A stretch of DNA of 64,000 nucleotides from Kosakonia quasisacchari (GCF_004331415.1 NZ_SJOP01000002.1:1-64000); one strand, 5' to 3'. Shown: positions 44,950 to 55,212, counted from the first letter of the stretch. Notes: a model not told the origin generated them from the sequence alone. Made by a program: numbers and translations.

Positions 44950-46223
44950 CTTTCCAGCATGTCGCGAATATGCCGCTGTTGCTGCCCGCTCAGCGGCCCG
45001 TCAGTGTGAATCAACGGCGGTGAAAACAACGGCAGCGGCGTAGTGTAAGGCGTGATAATCAACGTCACGTCTTTCGGGGCACCGGCCTTACGAAATTCCG
45101 CCAGCGGCAAATATTTAATACTGAGCGGCAGCAGCGTTAATTCACGCAGTTGCTGCTCAATCTGCTGTTCGCGCGTACTGTCTTCGCCAGTAATCAACAC
45201 CACCTGTTTCTCATGCAGATCGCTGTCCTGCATCAGCCAGGCGCCGAAAATCACCGCCACCAGCCCGGCCTCTTCATCGCTAAAGCGCAAATCGTACTCG
45301 TCTTCCAGCTCCTGCAATGCATCGCGGGTGGTTCGCATCAGGCGCGGGTAAAGCTGGTTGATCTCGTCGGGCAGGCTGTTATCAATGCCAATGCCAAACA
45401 AGCTGCGATCCAGCGCTTGGGCAATGTGAATATAGAGCTGGGCGCTTAAACCCTGCTCGTTGCTGAAGCGCAACCCCGCCAGAGCGTGAAAACGGGCGAT
45501 CATCCGGCGGATGGCTTTTTGCAGACGGCGATCCTGGTGTTGCTGGTCACGCAGCGGATCGGGCGTGCGCACCAGCATAAACAACAGCGACAAAAACAGG
45601 TGCTCATTCTCCTGCGGATAGTCGACAACGCGGCGCTGCCAGTGGCGCACAATCTCCTGTGCCACCTGATACTCGGCGCGCATTTGCGCCCACTCTTGTT
45701 GAACCGGATTAAATTCCGGCGTATGTCCCTGGTGATGTTGCAGTAAACAATATTGCAAATAGAGACGCAGAAATTGCATATCCCGGCATTCAAAGGCGCG
45801 TTGCAGGCGGCGCGAACAGAGGTTAATTAACGCCAGCAGATTGGTATCGTCGTATAACGTTCGGGCAATGCCTTGCTGTTTAAGTGCGGTTTTTAACGCT
45901 GGGGTAAACTGTTGCGTGATAAATTGCGGACACAGCCGCAGCGCACGGCGAAGCCAGTGCAACAGGCACAGGCGTTGATCGAGCGGAGTGCCCTCAATCC
46001 GAAAGCCGCCGTGAGGGTGGGGGACGATAGAAAGCCGGTGGTAGCGCTGAATTTCACTTTGCATTTCAGCGATATCCCGGCGAGCCACGGCGTCGTCTAC
46101 TCCATTCATCGCGCTGATATGTTCCATGGTGACATGTTGCCCCGGCAAAGCGAGCATCAAAAGCACCTGGCAGCGGCGCTGCGGACTGGAGAGAGCAGAT
46201 GGCGGTGTCATTACAATAGTCAT
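44946..46223 (-). CDS. csiE: stationary-phase protein CsiE (PRD-domain)
   Basis: Carbon-starvation- and sigma-S-induced protein of unknown function in E. coli. The 425 residues look like a BglG/LicT-type antiterminator or PTS-regulated activator core. They have an N-terminal helix-turn-helix-like part (SSPQRRCQVLLMLALPG) and PRD-like helical domains with RIGHW-type and FLSLLFMLVRTPDP segments. The second PRD stretch is LRFSDEEAGLVAVIFGAWL, followed by a IIB-like end. The start is uncertain between ATGs at 46223 and 46211. It is divergent from the ZevA-like gene. Confidence 0.88.
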   Translation of the reverse strand: MTIVMTPPSALSSPQRRCQVLLMLALPGQHVTMEHISAMNGVDDAVARRDIAEMQSEIQRYHRLSIVPHPHGGFRIEGTPLDQRLCLLHWLRRALRLCPQFITQQFTPALKTALKQQGIARTLYDDTNLLALINLCSRRLQRAFECRDMQFLRLYLQYCLLQHHQGHTPEFNPVQQEWAQMRAEYQVAQEIVRHWQRRVVDYPQENEHLFLSLLFMLVRTPDPLRDQQHQDRRLQKAIRRMIARFHALAGLRFSNEQGLSAQLYIHIAQALDRSLFGIGIDNSLPDEINQLYPRLMRTTRDALQELEDEYDLRFSDEEAGLVAVIFGAWLMQDSDLHEKQVVLITGEDSTREQQIEQQLRELTLLPLSIKYLPLAEFRKAGAPKDVTLIITPYTTPLPLFSPPLIHTDGPLSGQQQRHIRDMLES

Positions 46224-46347
46224 CTGTCAGGTTCCAGTTAGGGTTTTTGATAAGCGTAGTTAAAGGTATGCTCAGCGATAGCGCAGCGGCAGCTCTTTCC
46301 TTCAGGATTGCCGGAGAACATCACAGAATTTTTCACGTGAGGAATAC

Positions 46348-46986
46348 ATGCAAGCAGTTAAACAATGCACCAGTGGCCTGTTTCTCGCGCTTTTATCGTT
46401 TTCAGTGATGGCGCATCCGCACAGTTTTATCCGCATGAAAACGCAAGTTTTGGTTGATAACGGGCAGTTCACCGGGCTGAAAATGCGCTGGACGATGGAC
46501 GAAATAACGTCGGCGGACCTGCTGTACGACGCCGGAAATGCAAAACCCGGCGATGTGATCTGGAAAAAGCTGGCGGCGGAAGTGATGGCGAACGTACTCG
46601 GCCAGCACTATTTCACCGAAGTCTGGCATCACGGGCAGAAAGTGAAGTTTCTTAATCGGCCCACGGAATATGGCATGGAACGGGTCGCGCACCAGGCGGT
46701 GCTGACATTTATTTTGCCGCTTGCCGAACCGCAGTCGCTCAGCGGCCAGCTGTATACTTTTTCAACCTTCGATCCCACCTATTTTGTTGATATGAGTTAC
46801 GCAAAAGAGAGTGACGCGACATTGCCTGATGCTGCGCCACAGGGCTGTAAACTGGCAATGCAAACCCCCAAACCTGGGGAAGAGGTGCTGAATTACGCCC
46901 AGTCGCTGGATAAAGCCGACGCGCCGGAGGAAGACATGGAACTCGGAAAACAATTTGCCCAGACGGTAACGCTGACATGTCCGTGA
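46348..46986 (+). CDS. DUF1007 periplasmic protein, ZevA-like
   Basis: Exported 212-residue protein of the DUF1007 family, whose Haemophilus member ZevA works with ZevB in zinc efflux. The signal peptide is LFLALLSFSVMAHPHSF; cleavage would expose a His-Pro-His start, a possible metal site. The domain contains the conserved stretch LKMRWTMDEITSADLLYD and YTFSTFDPTYFVDMSY. The ATG at 46348 follows GAGGA. It overlaps the next gene by ten bases, so the two are translationally linked. No counterpart lies here in E. coli. Metal identity is inferred only. Confidence 0.8.
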   Translation: MQAVKQCTSGLFLALLSFSVMAHPHSFIRMKTQVLVDNGQFTGLKMRWTMDEITSADLLYDAGNAKPGDVIWKKLAAEVMANVLGQHYFTEVWHHGQKVKFLNRPTEYGMERVAHQAVLTFILPLAEPQSLSGQLYTFSTFDPTYFVDMSYAKESDATLPDAAPQGCKLAMQTPKPGEEVLNYAQSLDKADAPEEDMELGKQFAQTVTLTCP

Positions 46987-47957
46987 TGTTGAGCGCGGTA
47001 GCGCGAAAACGACGCTTATTGCACTGGTGGCCGCTACTGCTCTTCATGGGATGCGCGCTGGTCGCCGCATTGTGGCTGTGGCAGATCTGGCCGCAGGTGA
47101 TGGTGAAAAGCGCTATCTGGCAGCGCGATGTGAATATGAAAATGAGCAGCTTACTGAAAGCGGTGGCAGAAAATCCGCATCAGGCGGGTGGGGCGCTGCT
47201 GCTGTTCAGCTTTGCTTATGGCGTGCTGCATGCGCTCGGGCCGGGGCACGGCAAAGTGGTGATCACCACCTGGCTTGCCACGCACCCATCAAAACTGAAA
47301 TCTGCGATTGGGTTAACGCTGGCCTCTTCATTATTGCAGGGGCTGGTGGCGATTGCGTTGGTGGTGGTTGTGCTGAGTATTTTGGCGCTGCCAGCACGGC
47401 AGTTGCATTTAAGCGGTTACTGGCTGGAGAAGGGCAGTTACTTACTGGTGGGAATGCTGGGAGGGCTTTTGTGCTGGCGAGCGTTGAAAAAGCTGCGTGC
47501 TCTTGTACAAACACCGAAATTTCGCGCCTTTACGGCGCACCATGTGCATCACGAAGGCTGTGGTTGCGGTCATCAGCATTTACCCACACCATCGCAGTTG
47601 CAGAGCGGTGAGGACTGGCGCGCGCGGCTGATGATTGTTTTGTCGATGGGGATGCGCCCCTGTTCCGGTGCGATTATGGTGCTGCTGTTCAGTAAAGTGA
47701 TTGGCGTATTTAGCTGGGGTGTGGCATCCGCGCTGGCAATGGCGGTCGGAACGTCGCTGACCATCAGTTCGCTGGCGTTGCTGGTGCATGGTTTTCGCCA
47801 ACTGGCGGTGAAATTAAGCGGGGATCGTGCGCCGGTATTGTGGCGGCAGGTCGGCTGGACCACGCTGGCTCTGGCCGGTGGTGTGTTGTTAATTAGCGCG
47901 TCGGTAGTGATGTGGATCAGTGCGTTACCGCCGGGCGGCGGATTACGACCGTTTTGA
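46977..47957 (+). CDS. RcnA-superfamily metal exporter, ZevB-like
   Basis: Inner-membrane protein of the NicO/RcnA superfamily, 326 residues with about seven hydrophobic spans. The metal motif HALGPGHGKVVITTWLATHP corresponds to the HGLEPGHSK box of RcnA, and MGMRPCSGAIMVLLF corresponds to its GGLIPCPAA box. A Cys/His-rich loop, HHVHHEGCGCGHQH, joins the halves. Paired with the DUF1007 gene it matches the ZevAB zinc-export arrangement. It is distinct from rcnA, which lies 3.7 kb away with its own repressor. No regulator gene adjoins it. Confidence 0.82.
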   Translation: MSVMLSAVARKRRLLHWWPLLLFMGCALVAALWLWQIWPQVMVKSAIWQRDVNMKMSSLLKAVAENPHQAGGALLLFSFAYGVLHALGPGHGKVVITTWLATHPSKLKSAIGLTLASSLLQGLVAIALVVVVLSILALPARQLHLSGYWLEKGSYLLVGMLGGLLCWRALKKLRALVQTPKFRAFTAHHVHHEGCGCGHQHLPTPSQLQSGEDWRARLMIVLSMGMRPCSGAIMVLLFSKVIGVFSWGVASALAMAVGTSLTISSLALLVHGFRQLAVKLSGDRAPVLWRQVGWTTLALAGGVLLISASVVMWISALPPGGGLRPF

Positions 47958-47959
47958 TA

Positions 47960-47991
47960 GTGCCCGGTGGCGGCGAACCACCGCCGGGCAC
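47960..47991. repeat. REP-like palindrome between the ZevB-like gene and suhB
   Basis: A long GC-rich imperfect palindrome (GTGCCCGGTGGCGG, GAAC centre, CACCGCCGGGCAC) fills the gap between two convergent genes. Two G-T pairs interrupt it, as in enterobacterial REP elements. It may protect mRNA 3' ends. Confidence 0.6.
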
Positions 47992-47999
47992 AGTCTGAC

Positions 48000-48803
48000 T
48001 TAGCGTTTCAGCGCGTCGCTTAGCTCATCGCGCATATTCGCCAGCATCGATTTAACGACGCGCGGGTTACCCGCCACGATGTTGCCGGACATCATGTAGT
48101 TATGACCACCGGTGAAATCACACACCAGGCCGCCGGCTTCACGCACCAGCAGTTCGCCTGCGGCGAAATCCCACGGTTTCAGCGCGATTTCGAAGAAACC
48201 ATCCACGCGGCCTGCGGCAACGTAGGCCAAATCCAACGCAGCGGAACCTGTGCGGCGGAAATCCGCACATTCGGTGAACAGTTTGCCCACGATGTTGATA
48301 TAAGTTGTGGCGTGCTGTTTGGCTTTGAACGGGAAACCGGTCGCCAGAATAGTGCCATCCAGATCGCGAGCGGTGCTGCCGCGCAGACGGTAGCCGTTTA
48401 GCTGTGCGCCCTGGCCGCGAGTAGCGGTGAACAGTTCGTTACGCATGGGATCGTAAACCACAGCGACTTCTGTGCGGCCTTTGATTCGTACGGCGATGGA
48501 TACCGCGAAGTGCGGCAAGCGTTTGATGAAGTTGGTGGTGCCATCCAGGGGATCGATAACCCATTGTACATCCTGGTCAGCGCCTTCGTGCTCACCACTC
48601 TCTTCGGTGATGATGGTGTGTTGCGGGTAAGATTTGCGGATTGTTTCGATAATCAGCGCTTCGGCTGCTTTATCAATGTTAGTCACGAAATCATTGCTGC
48701 CTTTCTGGCTGGTTTCTACGGTGTCAGGGGTTTCGTAGTTTTTGGCAATTAAATTACCCGCCTTGCGCGCAGCACGCACGGCGATGTTCAGCATCGGATG
48801 CAT
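48000..48803 (-). CDS. suhB: inositol-1-monophosphatase / Nus factor SuhB
   Basis: Mg-dependent inositol monophosphatase that in E. coli also acts in rRNA antitermination complexes and ribosome biogenesis. The 267 residues have the metal-site motifs EESGEH, IDPLDGTTNFIKRLPHF and, near the C-terminus, PWDFAAGELLVREAGG. Length equals E. coli SuhB. It is divergent from trmJ. Confidence 0.96.
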   Translation of the reverse strand: MHPMLNIAVRAARKAGNLIAKNYETPDTVETSQKGSNDFVTNIDKAAEALIIETIRKSYPQHTIITEESGEHEGADQDVQWVIDPLDGTTNFIKRLPHFAVSIAVRIKGRTEVAVVYDPMRNELFTATRGQGAQLNGYRLRGSTARDLDGTILATGFPFKAKQHATTYINIVGKLFTECADFRRTGSAALDLAYVAAGRVDGFFEIALKPWDFAAGELLVREAGGLVCDFTGGHNYMMSGNIVAGNPRVVKSMLANMRDELSDALKR

Positions 48804-48920
48804 CGGTCTCTCTCACTGGATGTTAAAGAACGGAAAACGGCGCATATCATAGCAGCGAATTCGGATTATGTCTTTGCTTTATGATAATATGCGCGAATAT
48901 TCTTTAGCCGTTGAAAATCT

Positions 48921-49652
48921 ATGCTGCAAAATATTCGAATCGTACTGGTGGAAACCTCCCACACCGGCAACATGGGCTCTGTGGCTCGTGCAATGAAAAC
49001 AATGGGTTTGACGAATCTCTGGTTGGTGAACCCGCTGGTAAAACCGGATTCACAGGCTATCGCGCTGGCCGCAGGTGCCAGTGATGTGATTGGCAATGCG
49101 CAAATCGTCGACACGCTGGATGAAGCGCTCGCCGGTTGCAGCCTGGTTGTTGGTACCAGCGCGCGTTCCCGTACGCTGCCGTGGCCGATGCTTGATCCAC
49201 GTGAATGCGGGCTGAAAAGCGTTGCCGAAGCGGAACACGCGCCGGTCGCGCTGGTGTTTGGCCGCGAACGCGTTGGCCTGACCAATGATGAACTGCAAAA
49301 GTGCCATTACCACGTGGCGATTGCCGCTAACCCAGAATACAGCTCGCTGAACCTGGCGATGGCGGTTCAGGTTATCGCCTATGAAGTGCGTATGGCCTGG
49401 CTGGCCGCACAAGAGAGCAATGCCCCGGCGGTTGAGCACGAAGAGACGCCGTACCCGCTGGTCGACGATCTTGAGCGTTTTTACGGGCATCTGGAACAAA
49501 CCCTGCTGGCGACCGGTTTTATTCGTGAAAACCATCCCGGTCAGGTGATGAACAAATTGCGCCGTTTGTTTACCCGCGCCCGCCCGGAAAGCCAGGAACT
49601 TAATATCCTGCGCGGCATCCTGGCGTCGATCGAACAGAAGTATAAAGAGTAA
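48921..49652 (+). CDS. trmJ: tRNA (Cm32/Um32) methyltransferase TrmJ
   Basis: 2'-O-methylates position 32 of several tRNAs. The 243-residue SPOUT enzyme has motif 1 [20 protein letters not shown], motif 2 [15 protein letters not shown] and motif 3 [18 protein letters not shown]-terminal helical extension contains [14 protein letters not shown]. It lies upstream of iscR as in E. coli, separated by the iscR control region. Confidence 0.95.
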   Translation: MLQNIRIVLVETSHTGNMGSVARAMKTMGLTNLWLVNPLVKPDSQAIALAAGASDVIGNAQIVDTLDEALAGCSLVVGTSARSRTLPWPMLDPRECGLKSVAEAEHAPVALVFGRERVGLTNDELQKCHYHVAIAANPEYSSLNLAMAVQVIAYEVRMAWLAAQESNAPAVEHEETPYPLVDDLERFYGHLEQTLLATGFIRENHPGQVMNKLRRLFTRARPESQELNILRGILASIEQKYKE

Positions 49653-49713
49653 CGCGTGGAACCGGGTAAATGCCCTTTTTTCAGCCTAACTCTATGAAAG
49701 CACTAAACGACAA

Positions 49714-49738
49714 ATACCTGACTAAAACAGTCAACTAA
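49714..49738 (-). promoter_or_regulatory. IscR type 1 site (reverse) upstream of iscR
   Basis: Read on the minus strand this is TAGTTGACTGTTTTAGTCAG followed by GTAT, close to the IscR type 1 consensus bound by [2Fe-2S]-IscR. Confidence 0.65.
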
Positions 49739-49763
49739 ATAGTTGACCAATTTAGTCGGGAAT
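49739..49763 (+). promoter_or_regulatory. IscR type 1 site (forward) at the iscR promoter
   Basis: ATAGTTGACCAATTTAGTCG followed by GGAAT matches the type 1 consensus in the direction of iscR, immediately next to the reverse site. E. coli has a comparable cluster, through which holo-IscR represses the isc operon. Confidence 0.8.
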
Positions 49764-49842
49764 GTCAGACTTGCGTCTGCTATGCAACATTAACATATTA
49801 ATAATACACCCCGGGCAGGGGCGAGTTTGAGGCTTGTAAGAC

Positions 49843-50334
49843 ATGAGACTGACATCTAAAGGGCGTTATGCCGTGACCGCAATGCTGGACGTTGCACTCA
49901 ACTCCGAAGCGGGCCCGGTTCCGTTGGCTGATATTTCCGAGCGTCAGGGAATTTCCCTCTCTTACCTGGAGCAGTTGTTCTCCCGTCTGCGTAAAAATGG
50001 CTTAGTCGCCAGCGTACGTGGTCCGGGCGGCGGTTACCTGCTGGGTAAAGACGCGAATACCATTGCTGTTGGCGAAGTCATTAGCGCGGTTGACGAATCA
50101 GTAGACGCAACCCGCTGCCAGGGTAAAAGCGGCTGCCAGGGTGGCGATAAGTGCCTGACCCATGCGCTGTGGCGCGATCTGAGCGACCGTCTGACCGGTT
50201 TCTTAAACAACATCACGCTGGGCGAACTGGTGAACAACCAGGAAATCCTTGATGTGTCCGATCGTCAGCACAGTAACGAATCCCATCGCAACACCCGCGG
50301 TCAAGACGCTATCGACGTCAAACTGCGCGCATAA
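49843..50334 (+). CDS. iscR: Fe-S cluster regulator IscR
   Basis: Rrf2-family regulator that represses isc when carrying a [2Fe-2S] cluster. The 163 residues have a winged-helix domain ([15 protein letters not shown]...) and the cluster ligands Cys92, Cys98, Cys104 and His107 in [18 protein letters not shown] tail rich in polar residues follows. Type 1 sites stand upstream. It is followed by a hairpin and then iscS. Confidence 0.96.
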   Translation: MRLTSKGRYAVTAMLDVALNSEAGPVPLADISERQGISLSYLEQLFSRLRKNGLVASVRGPGGGYLLGKDANTIAVGEVISAVDESVDATRCQGKSGCQGGDKCLTHALWRDLSDRLTGFLNNITLGELVNNQEILDVSDRQHSNESHRNTRGQDAIDVKLRA

Positions 50335-50358
50335 TAAAAACAGAATTCAGAATCGGGC

Positions 50359-50380
50359 CAGGGCACAAAACAGTGCCCTG
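50359..50380 (+). promoter_or_regulatory. iscR-iscS intergenic stem-loop
   Basis: CAGGGCAC, loop AAAACA, GTGCCCTG: a perfect 8-bp stem 25 bp after iscR. In E. coli a structure here protects the iscR part of the mRNA when the sRNA RyhB triggers decay of iscSUA. There is no T run, so it is not a terminator. Confidence 0.55.
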
Positions 50381-50451
50381 TTAACGCGGTCGTACATCCA
50401 GCCGGTTGCCTGATTCCTTGCATTAGAGCGATGTACGGAGTTTAAAGAGCA

Positions 50452-51666
50452 ATGAAATTACCGATCTATCTCGATTACTCCGCAACCACGCCGGTGGATC
50501 CGCGTGTTGCCGAGAAAATGATGCAGTTTCTGACCCTGGACGGGACCTTTGGTAACCCTGCTTCCCGTTCTCACCGTTTTGGCTGGCAGGCTGAAGAAGC
50601 GGTGGATATCGCCCGTAACCAGATTGCAGAACTGGTTGGTGCGGACCCGCGTGAAATCGTCTTCACTTCCGGTGCAACCGAATCCGATAACCTGGCGATC
50701 AAAGGTGCAGCCAACTTTTATCAGAAAAAAGGCAAGCACATTATCACCAGCAAAACCGAACACAAAGCCGTGCTGGACACCTGCCGTCAGCTGGAGCGCG
50801 AAGGTTTCGAAGTGACCTATCTCGCCCCGCAACGCAACGGCATTATCGATCTGAAAGAGCTGGAAGCGGCGATGCGTGAAGACACCATCCTCGTTTCCAT
50901 CATGCACGTGAACAACGAAATCGGCGTGGTGCAGGATATCGCGGCAATCGGCGAAATGTGCCGTGCGCGCGGCATTATCTACCATGTTGACGCCACCCAG
51001 AGCGTCGGCAAGCTGCCTATCGACCTGAGCCAGTTGAAAGTCGATCTGATGTCCTTCTCCGCTCATAAAATTTATGGACCGAAAGGCATTGGCGCACTGT
51101 ATGTTCAGCGTAAACCGCGTGTGCGTATTGAAGCGCAGATGCACGGCGGCGGTCATGAGCGCGGCATGCGTTCCGGCACCCTGCCAGTTCACCAGATTGT
51201 TGGCATGGGCGAAGCGTATCGCATCGCGAAAGAAGAGATGGCGAGCGAAATGGAACGTCTGCGCGGCCTGCGTAGCCGTCTGTGGAACGGCATCAACGAC
51301 ATCGAAGAAGTTTATCTGAACGGCGATCTCGAACATGGCGCACCGAACATTCTCAACGTCAGCTTTAACTACGTTGAAGGCGAGTCGCTGATCATGGCGC
51401 TGAAAGACCTGGCTGTGTCCTCCGGCTCTGCCTGTACGTCTGCAAGCCTGGAACCGTCCTACGTGCTGCGCGCACTGGGCATGAATGATGAGCTGGCGCA
51501 CAGCTCCATCCGTTTCTCTTTAGGTCGTTTTACCACCGAAGAAGAAATTGATTACACCATCGCGCTGGTACGCAAATCCATCGGCCGTCTGCGTGAACTC
51601 TCTCCGCTGTGGGAAATGTTCAAACAGGGCGTGGATTTGACCACCATCGAATGGGCTCATCATTAA
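50452..51666 (+). CDS. iscS: cysteine desulfurase IscS
   Basis: PLP enzyme taking sulfur from cysteine for Fe-S clusters, thiolated tRNA and cofactors. The 404 residues match E. coli IscS. The PLP Lys206 is in [12 protein letters not shown] and the catalytic Cys328 in [13 protein letters not shown], and the C-terminal IscU-docking region is intact. It is the first enzyme of iscSUA-hscBA-fdx-iscX; an AAAGAG ribosome site precedes it. Confidence 0.97.
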   Translation: MKLPIYLDYSATTPVDPRVAEKMMQFLTLDGTFGNPASRSHRFGWQAEEAVDIARNQIAELVGADPREIVFTSGATESDNLAIKGAANFYQKKGKHIITSKTEHKAVLDTCRQLEREGFEVTYLAPQRNGIIDLKELEAAMREDTILVSIMHVNNEIGVVQDIAAIGEMCRARGIIYHVDATQSVGKLPIDLSQLKVDLMSFSAHKIYGPKGIGALYVQRKPRVRIEAQMHGGGHERGMRSGTLPVHQIVGMGEAYRIAKEEMASEMERLRGLRSRLWNGINDIEEVYLNGDLEHGAPNILNVSFNYVEGESLIMALKDLAVSSGSACTSASLEPSYVLRALGMNDELAHSSIRFSLGRFTTEEEIDYTIALVRKSIGRLRELSPLWEMFKQGVDLTTIEWAHH

Positions 51667-51692
51667 TTGTTGCGCAAGCAGGAGAAGAAAAA

Positions 51693-52076
51693 ATGGCTTA
51701 TAGCGAAAAAGTAATCGATCACTACGAAAACCCGCGCAACGTTGGCTCGTTCGACAACGACAACACCGTTGGTAGCGGCATGGTTGGCGCACCGGCGTGC
51801 GGCGACGTGATGAAACTGCAGATCAAAGTTAACGATAAAGGCATTATCGAAGACGCGCGTTTCAAAACTTACGGTTGCGGCTCTGCAATCGCTTCCAGCT
51901 CGCTGGTCACCGAATGGGTGAAAGGCAAGTCTCTGGACGAAGCGCAGGCGATTAAAAACACCGATATCGCTGAAGAGCTGGAACTCCCGCCGGTGAAAAT
52001 TCACTGTTCTATCCTGGCGGAAGATGCGATCAAAGCCGCGATTGCGGATTACAAAAGCAAACAAGAAGCGAAATAA
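51693..52076 (+). CDS. iscU: Fe-S cluster scaffold IscU
   Basis: Scaffold on which IscS sulfur and iron are built into [2Fe-2S] clusters. The 127 residues carry ligands Cys36, Cys62 and Cys105 and the HscA recognition motif LPPVK (99-103). It is one residue shorter than E. coli IscU, in the loop after GSFDN. The ATG at 51693 is preceded by AGGAG; the frame is open upstream into iscS. Confidence 0.96.
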   Translation: MAYSEKVIDHYENPRNVGSFDNDNTVGSGMVGAPACGDVMKLQIKVNDKGIIEDARFKTYGCGSAIASSSLVTEWVKGKSLDEAQAIKNTDIAEELELPPVKIHCSILAEDAIKAAIADYKSKQEAK

Positions 52077-52093
52077 GGCGGGAGGTTGTTGTC

Positions 52094-52417
52094 ATGTCCA
52101 TTAGCCTGAGCGACAGTGCTGCCGCGCGAGTCAATACCTTCCTGACTAACCGTGGTAAAGGGTTTGGTCTGCGTCTGGGGGTAAGAACCTCCGGTTGTTC
52201 TGGTATGGCTTATGTCCTTGAATTTGTCGATGCACCGAACGAAGAAGACACGGTGTTTGAAGACAAAGGCGTGAAGGTAGTGGTTGACGGCAAAAGCCTG
52301 CAATTCCTCGACGGCACTCAACTGGACTTCGTAAAAGAAGGCCTGAACGAAGGGTTTAAATTTACCAACCCGAACGTCAAAGACGAGTGCGGTTGCGGCG
52401 AAAGCTTCAACGTTTAA
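52094..52417 (+). CDS. iscA: Fe-S carrier IscA
   Basis: A-type carrier that passes [2Fe-2S]/[4Fe-4S] clusters or iron to targets. The 107 residues have the three conserved cysteines: Cys35 region ([10 protein letters not shown]) and the C-terminal pair CGCGESF. GGGAGG precedes the ATG by a short gap. It lies between iscU and hscB. Confidence 0.96.
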   Translation: MSISLSDSAAARVNTFLTNRGKGFGLRLGVRTSGCSGMAYVLEFVDAPNEEDTVFEDKGVKVVVDGKSLQFLDGTQLDFVKEGLNEGFKFTNPNVKDECGCGESFNV

Positions 52418-52490
52418 TCGCCACCATCCGATGACCCCACCGCAGCGTCCTGCGCGTGGGGTTTGTTTCGATTGCATACCCGGAATTGTT

Positions 52491-53006
52491 ATGGATTACT
52501 TCACCCTCTTTGGGTTGCCGGCCCACTATCCGCTCGATGTTCAGGCGCTGGCGACACGTTTCCAGGATCTGCAACGTCAGTTCCACCCGGACCGCTTTGC
52601 GAACCGCCCACAGGCGGAGCAACTGGCTGCCGTTCAACAATCCGCTACCATTAATCAGGCATGGCAAACGCTGCGCAACCCGCTAACGCGCGCAGAATAT
52701 TTGCTGTCGCTGCACGGTTTTGATTTAGCCTCCGAGCAGCACACGGTGCGTGATACCGCCTTCTTGATGGAGCAGCTTGAGCTGCGTGAAGAACTGGACG
52801 AGATTGAAAAAGCGCAAGATGCGGCTCGCCTGGAAGCATTTCAACAGCGTGTGAAAGGGATGTATGACACGCGCCATCGGCAAATGGTGGAGCAATTAGA
52901 TAGCCAGACGTGGGATGCGGCGGCGGATACCGTGCGTAAACTGCGTTTTCTCGATAAACTGCGCAGCGCAACAGAACAACTCGAAGAAAAACTGCTCGGT
53001 TTTTAA
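52491..53006 (+). CDS. hscB: J-domain co-chaperone HscB
   Basis: DnaJ-like partner that brings IscU to HscA and stimulates its ATPase. The 171 residues have an N-terminal J domain with the HPD motif in [11 protein letters not shown] and a C-terminal three-helix IscU-binding domain ([17 protein letters not shown]). The start is the ATG at 52491 ([13 protein letters not shown]); the frame extends upstream without homology. hscA follows after 18 bp. Confidence 0.95.
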   Translation: MDYFTLFGLPAHYPLDVQALATRFQDLQRQFHPDRFANRPQAEQLAAVQQSATINQAWQTLRNPLTRAEYLLSLHGFDLASEQHTVRDTAFLMEQLELREELDEIEKAQDAARLEAFQQRVKGMYDTRHRQMVEQLDSQTWDAAADTVRKLRFLDKLRSATEQLEEKLLGF

Positions 53007-53024
53007 TTTTTTTGGAAGCACATC

Positions 53025-54875
53025 ATGGCCTTATTACAAATCAGTGAGCCCGGTCTGAGCGCCGCGCCGCACCAGCGTCGTCTGGCGGTGGGGATCGACC
53101 TCGGCACCACCAATTCATTGGTTGCCACCGTGCGCAGCGGGCAGGCGGAAACGCTGGCCGACAGCGCCGGACGCCACCTGCTGCCCTCGGTAGTTAACTA
53201 CCAGGCCGACAGCCATGTTGTCGGCTATGACGCTCGCACCAACGCCGCGCTGGATTCAGTGAACACCATCAGTTCGGTTAAACGCCTGATGGGGCGCAGC
53301 CTGGCTGATATTCAGGCGCGTTACCCGCACCTGCCGTGGCAGTTCCAGCCCAGCGAAAAGGGTCTGCCGATGATTGTCACACGTGGCGGTCTGGTTAACC
53401 CGATTCGCGTCTCTGCGGATATCCTCAAAGCCCTTGCCGCGCGTGCGCAAGAGACGCTTTCCGGCGATCTGGACGGCGTAGTGATCACCGTTCCTGCCTA
53501 TTTTGATGACGCGCAACGCCAGGGCACTAAAGATGCGGCGCGTCTGGCGGGCTTGCATGTATTGCGTCTGCTGAACGAACCGACCGCTGCGGCTATCGCT
53601 TACGGTCTGGATTCCGGCAAAGAAGGCGTGATTGCCGTTTATGACCTGGGCGGCGGCACCTTTGATATCTCTATTTTGCGCCTGAGCCGTGGCGTTTTCG
53701 AAGTGCTGGCAACCGGCGGAGATTCCGCGCTCGGTGGCGACGATTTCGACCATCTGCTGGCAGATTACATTTGCGAACAGGCGGGTATTACCGATCGCAG
53801 CGACGCGCGCCAACAGCGCGAATTGCTGGATGCGGCGATTGCCGCAAAAATCGCCCTCAGCGATGCCGACAGCGTCACCGTTGAGGTGGCGGGCTGGCAG
53901 GGAACGATTGCACGTACCGAGTTTGAAGCGTTGATTTCATCGCTGGTCAAACGCACTTTACTCTCTTGTCGCCGCGCGCTGAAAGATGCGGGTGTGGAAG
54001 CGCAAGAGGTGCTGGAAGTGGTCATGGTTGGTGGCTCAACGCGTGTGCCGCTGGTGCGTGAGCGGGTGGGCGAGTTCTTTGGCCGCACGCCGCTGACGTC
54101 AATTGACCCCGATAAAGTGGTGGCGATTGGCGCGGCAATCCAGGCGGATATTCTGGTCGGTAACAAGCCGGACAGCGAAATGCTGCTGCTGGACGTCATT
54201 CCGCTCTCCCTTGGGCTGGAAACCATGGGCGGCCTGGTAGAAAAAGTGATCCCGCGTAACACCACCATTCCGGTGGCGCGCGCGCAGGAGTTCACCACCT
54301 TCAAAGATGGCCAGACCGCGATGTCTATCCATGTGATGCAGGGCGAGCGTGAGCTGGTGGCTGACTGCCGTTCACTGGCGCGTTTTGCGCTGCGTGGTAT
54401 TCCGGCGATGCCAGCGGGTGGGGCGCATATTCGCGTCACTTTCCAGGTGGATGCTGACGGTCTTCTTAGCGTGACCGCGATGGAGAAATCCACCGGGGTG
54501 GAAGCCTCCATTCAGGTGAAACCGTCTTACGGCCTGACCGATGGCGAAATCGCCGACATGATTAAAGACTCCATGAGTTTCGCCGAGCAAGACGTGAAAG
54601 CGCGCATGCTGGCGGAGCAGAAAGTGGAAGCCGCGCGCGTGCTGGAAAGCCTTGCCAGTGCGCTTGCCGCTGACGCCGCGCTGTTAAGCGCCGCAGAGCG
54701 TACGGAGATCGACGACGCAGTCGCGCAGTTGCGCGCAGTTGCTGACGGCGATGACACCGACGCGATAGAACAAGCCATTAAAAACGTAGATAAACAAACC
54801 CAGGAATTTGCCGCACGCCGTATGGATCAATCCGTACGTACCGCGCTGAAAGGCCATTCCGTCGACGAGGTTTAA
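53025..54875 (+). CDS. hscA: Hsp70-type chaperone HscA
   Basis: Specialised DnaK paralogue that binds the LPPVK motif of IscU and drives cluster release. The 616 residues have the nucleotide domain signatures [24 protein letters not shown] and [14 protein letters not shown]. The substrate-binding domain includes the linker [11 protein letters not shown]. Length equals E. coli HscA. It is one base from fdx (stop TAA, then TATG). Confidence 0.97.
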   Translation: MALLQISEPGLSAAPHQRRLAVGIDLGTTNSLVATVRSGQAETLADSAGRHLLPSVVNYQADSHVVGYDARTNAALDSVNTISSVKRLMGRSLADIQARYPHLPWQFQPSEKGLPMIVTRGGLVNPIRVSADILKALAARAQETLSGDLDGVVITVPAYFDDAQRQGTKDAARLAGLHVLRLLNEPTAAAIAYGLDSGKEGVIAVYDLGGGTFDISILRLSRGVFEVLATGGDSALGGDDFDHLLADYICEQAGITDRSDARQQRELLDAAIAAKIALSDADSVTVEVAGWQGTIARTEFEALISSLVKRTLLSCRRALKDAGVEAQEVLEVVMVGGSTRVPLVRERVGEFFGRTPLTSIDPDKVVAIGAAIQADILVGNKPDSEMLLLDVIPLSLGLETMGGLVEKVIPRNTTIPVARAQEFTTFKDGQTAMSIHVMQGERELVADCRSLARFALRGIPAMPAGGAHIRVTFQVDADGLLSVTAMEKSTGVEASIQVKPSYGLTDGEIADMIKDSMSFAEQDVKARMLAEQKVEAARVLESLASALAADAALLSAAERTEIDDAVAQLRAVADGDDTDAIEQAIKNVDKQTQEFAARRMDQSVRTALKGHSVDEV

Positions 54876-54876
54876 T

Positions 54877-55212
54877 ATGCCTAAAATTGTTTTTCTGCCT
54901 CATCAGGATCTCTGTCCGGATGGCGCAGTTCTGGAAGCTAAGAGCGGTGAAACCATTCTTGATGTCGCCCTGCGCGGCGGAATTGAGATTGAGCATGCCT
55001 GCGAAAAATCCTGCGCCTGCACCACCTGCCACTGCGTGGTTCGTGAAGGTTTTGACTCGTTGCCGGAAAGCAGCGAAGACGAAGACGACATGCTGGATAA
55101 AGCGTGGGGTCTGGAGCCGGAGAGCCGCTTAGGTTGCCAGGCGCGCGTGACTGATGAAGATCTGGTGGTTGAAATTCCACGCTACACCATCAACCATGCG
55201 CGGGAGCACTGA
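54877..55212 (+). CDS. fdx: [2Fe-2S] ferredoxin Fdx
   Basis: Adrenodoxin-type ferredoxin supplying electrons for Fe-S assembly. The 111 residues bind one [2Fe-2S] cluster through [10 protein letters not shown] (three cysteines) and the distal Cys of RLGCQARV. An acidic patch [12 protein letters not shown] follows the loop. It is one base before the iscX start region, in the isc operon. Confidence 0.96.
   Translation: MPKIVFLPHQDLCPDGAVLEAKSGETILDVALRGGIEIEHACEKSCACTTCHCVVREGFDSLPESSEDEDDMLDKAWGLEPESRLGCQARVTDEDLVVEIPRYTINHAREH

Noticed and set aside
50458..51501. 347-codon minus-strand frame in iscS
   Set aside because: It is antisense to iscS, with no homology and no upstream signals.
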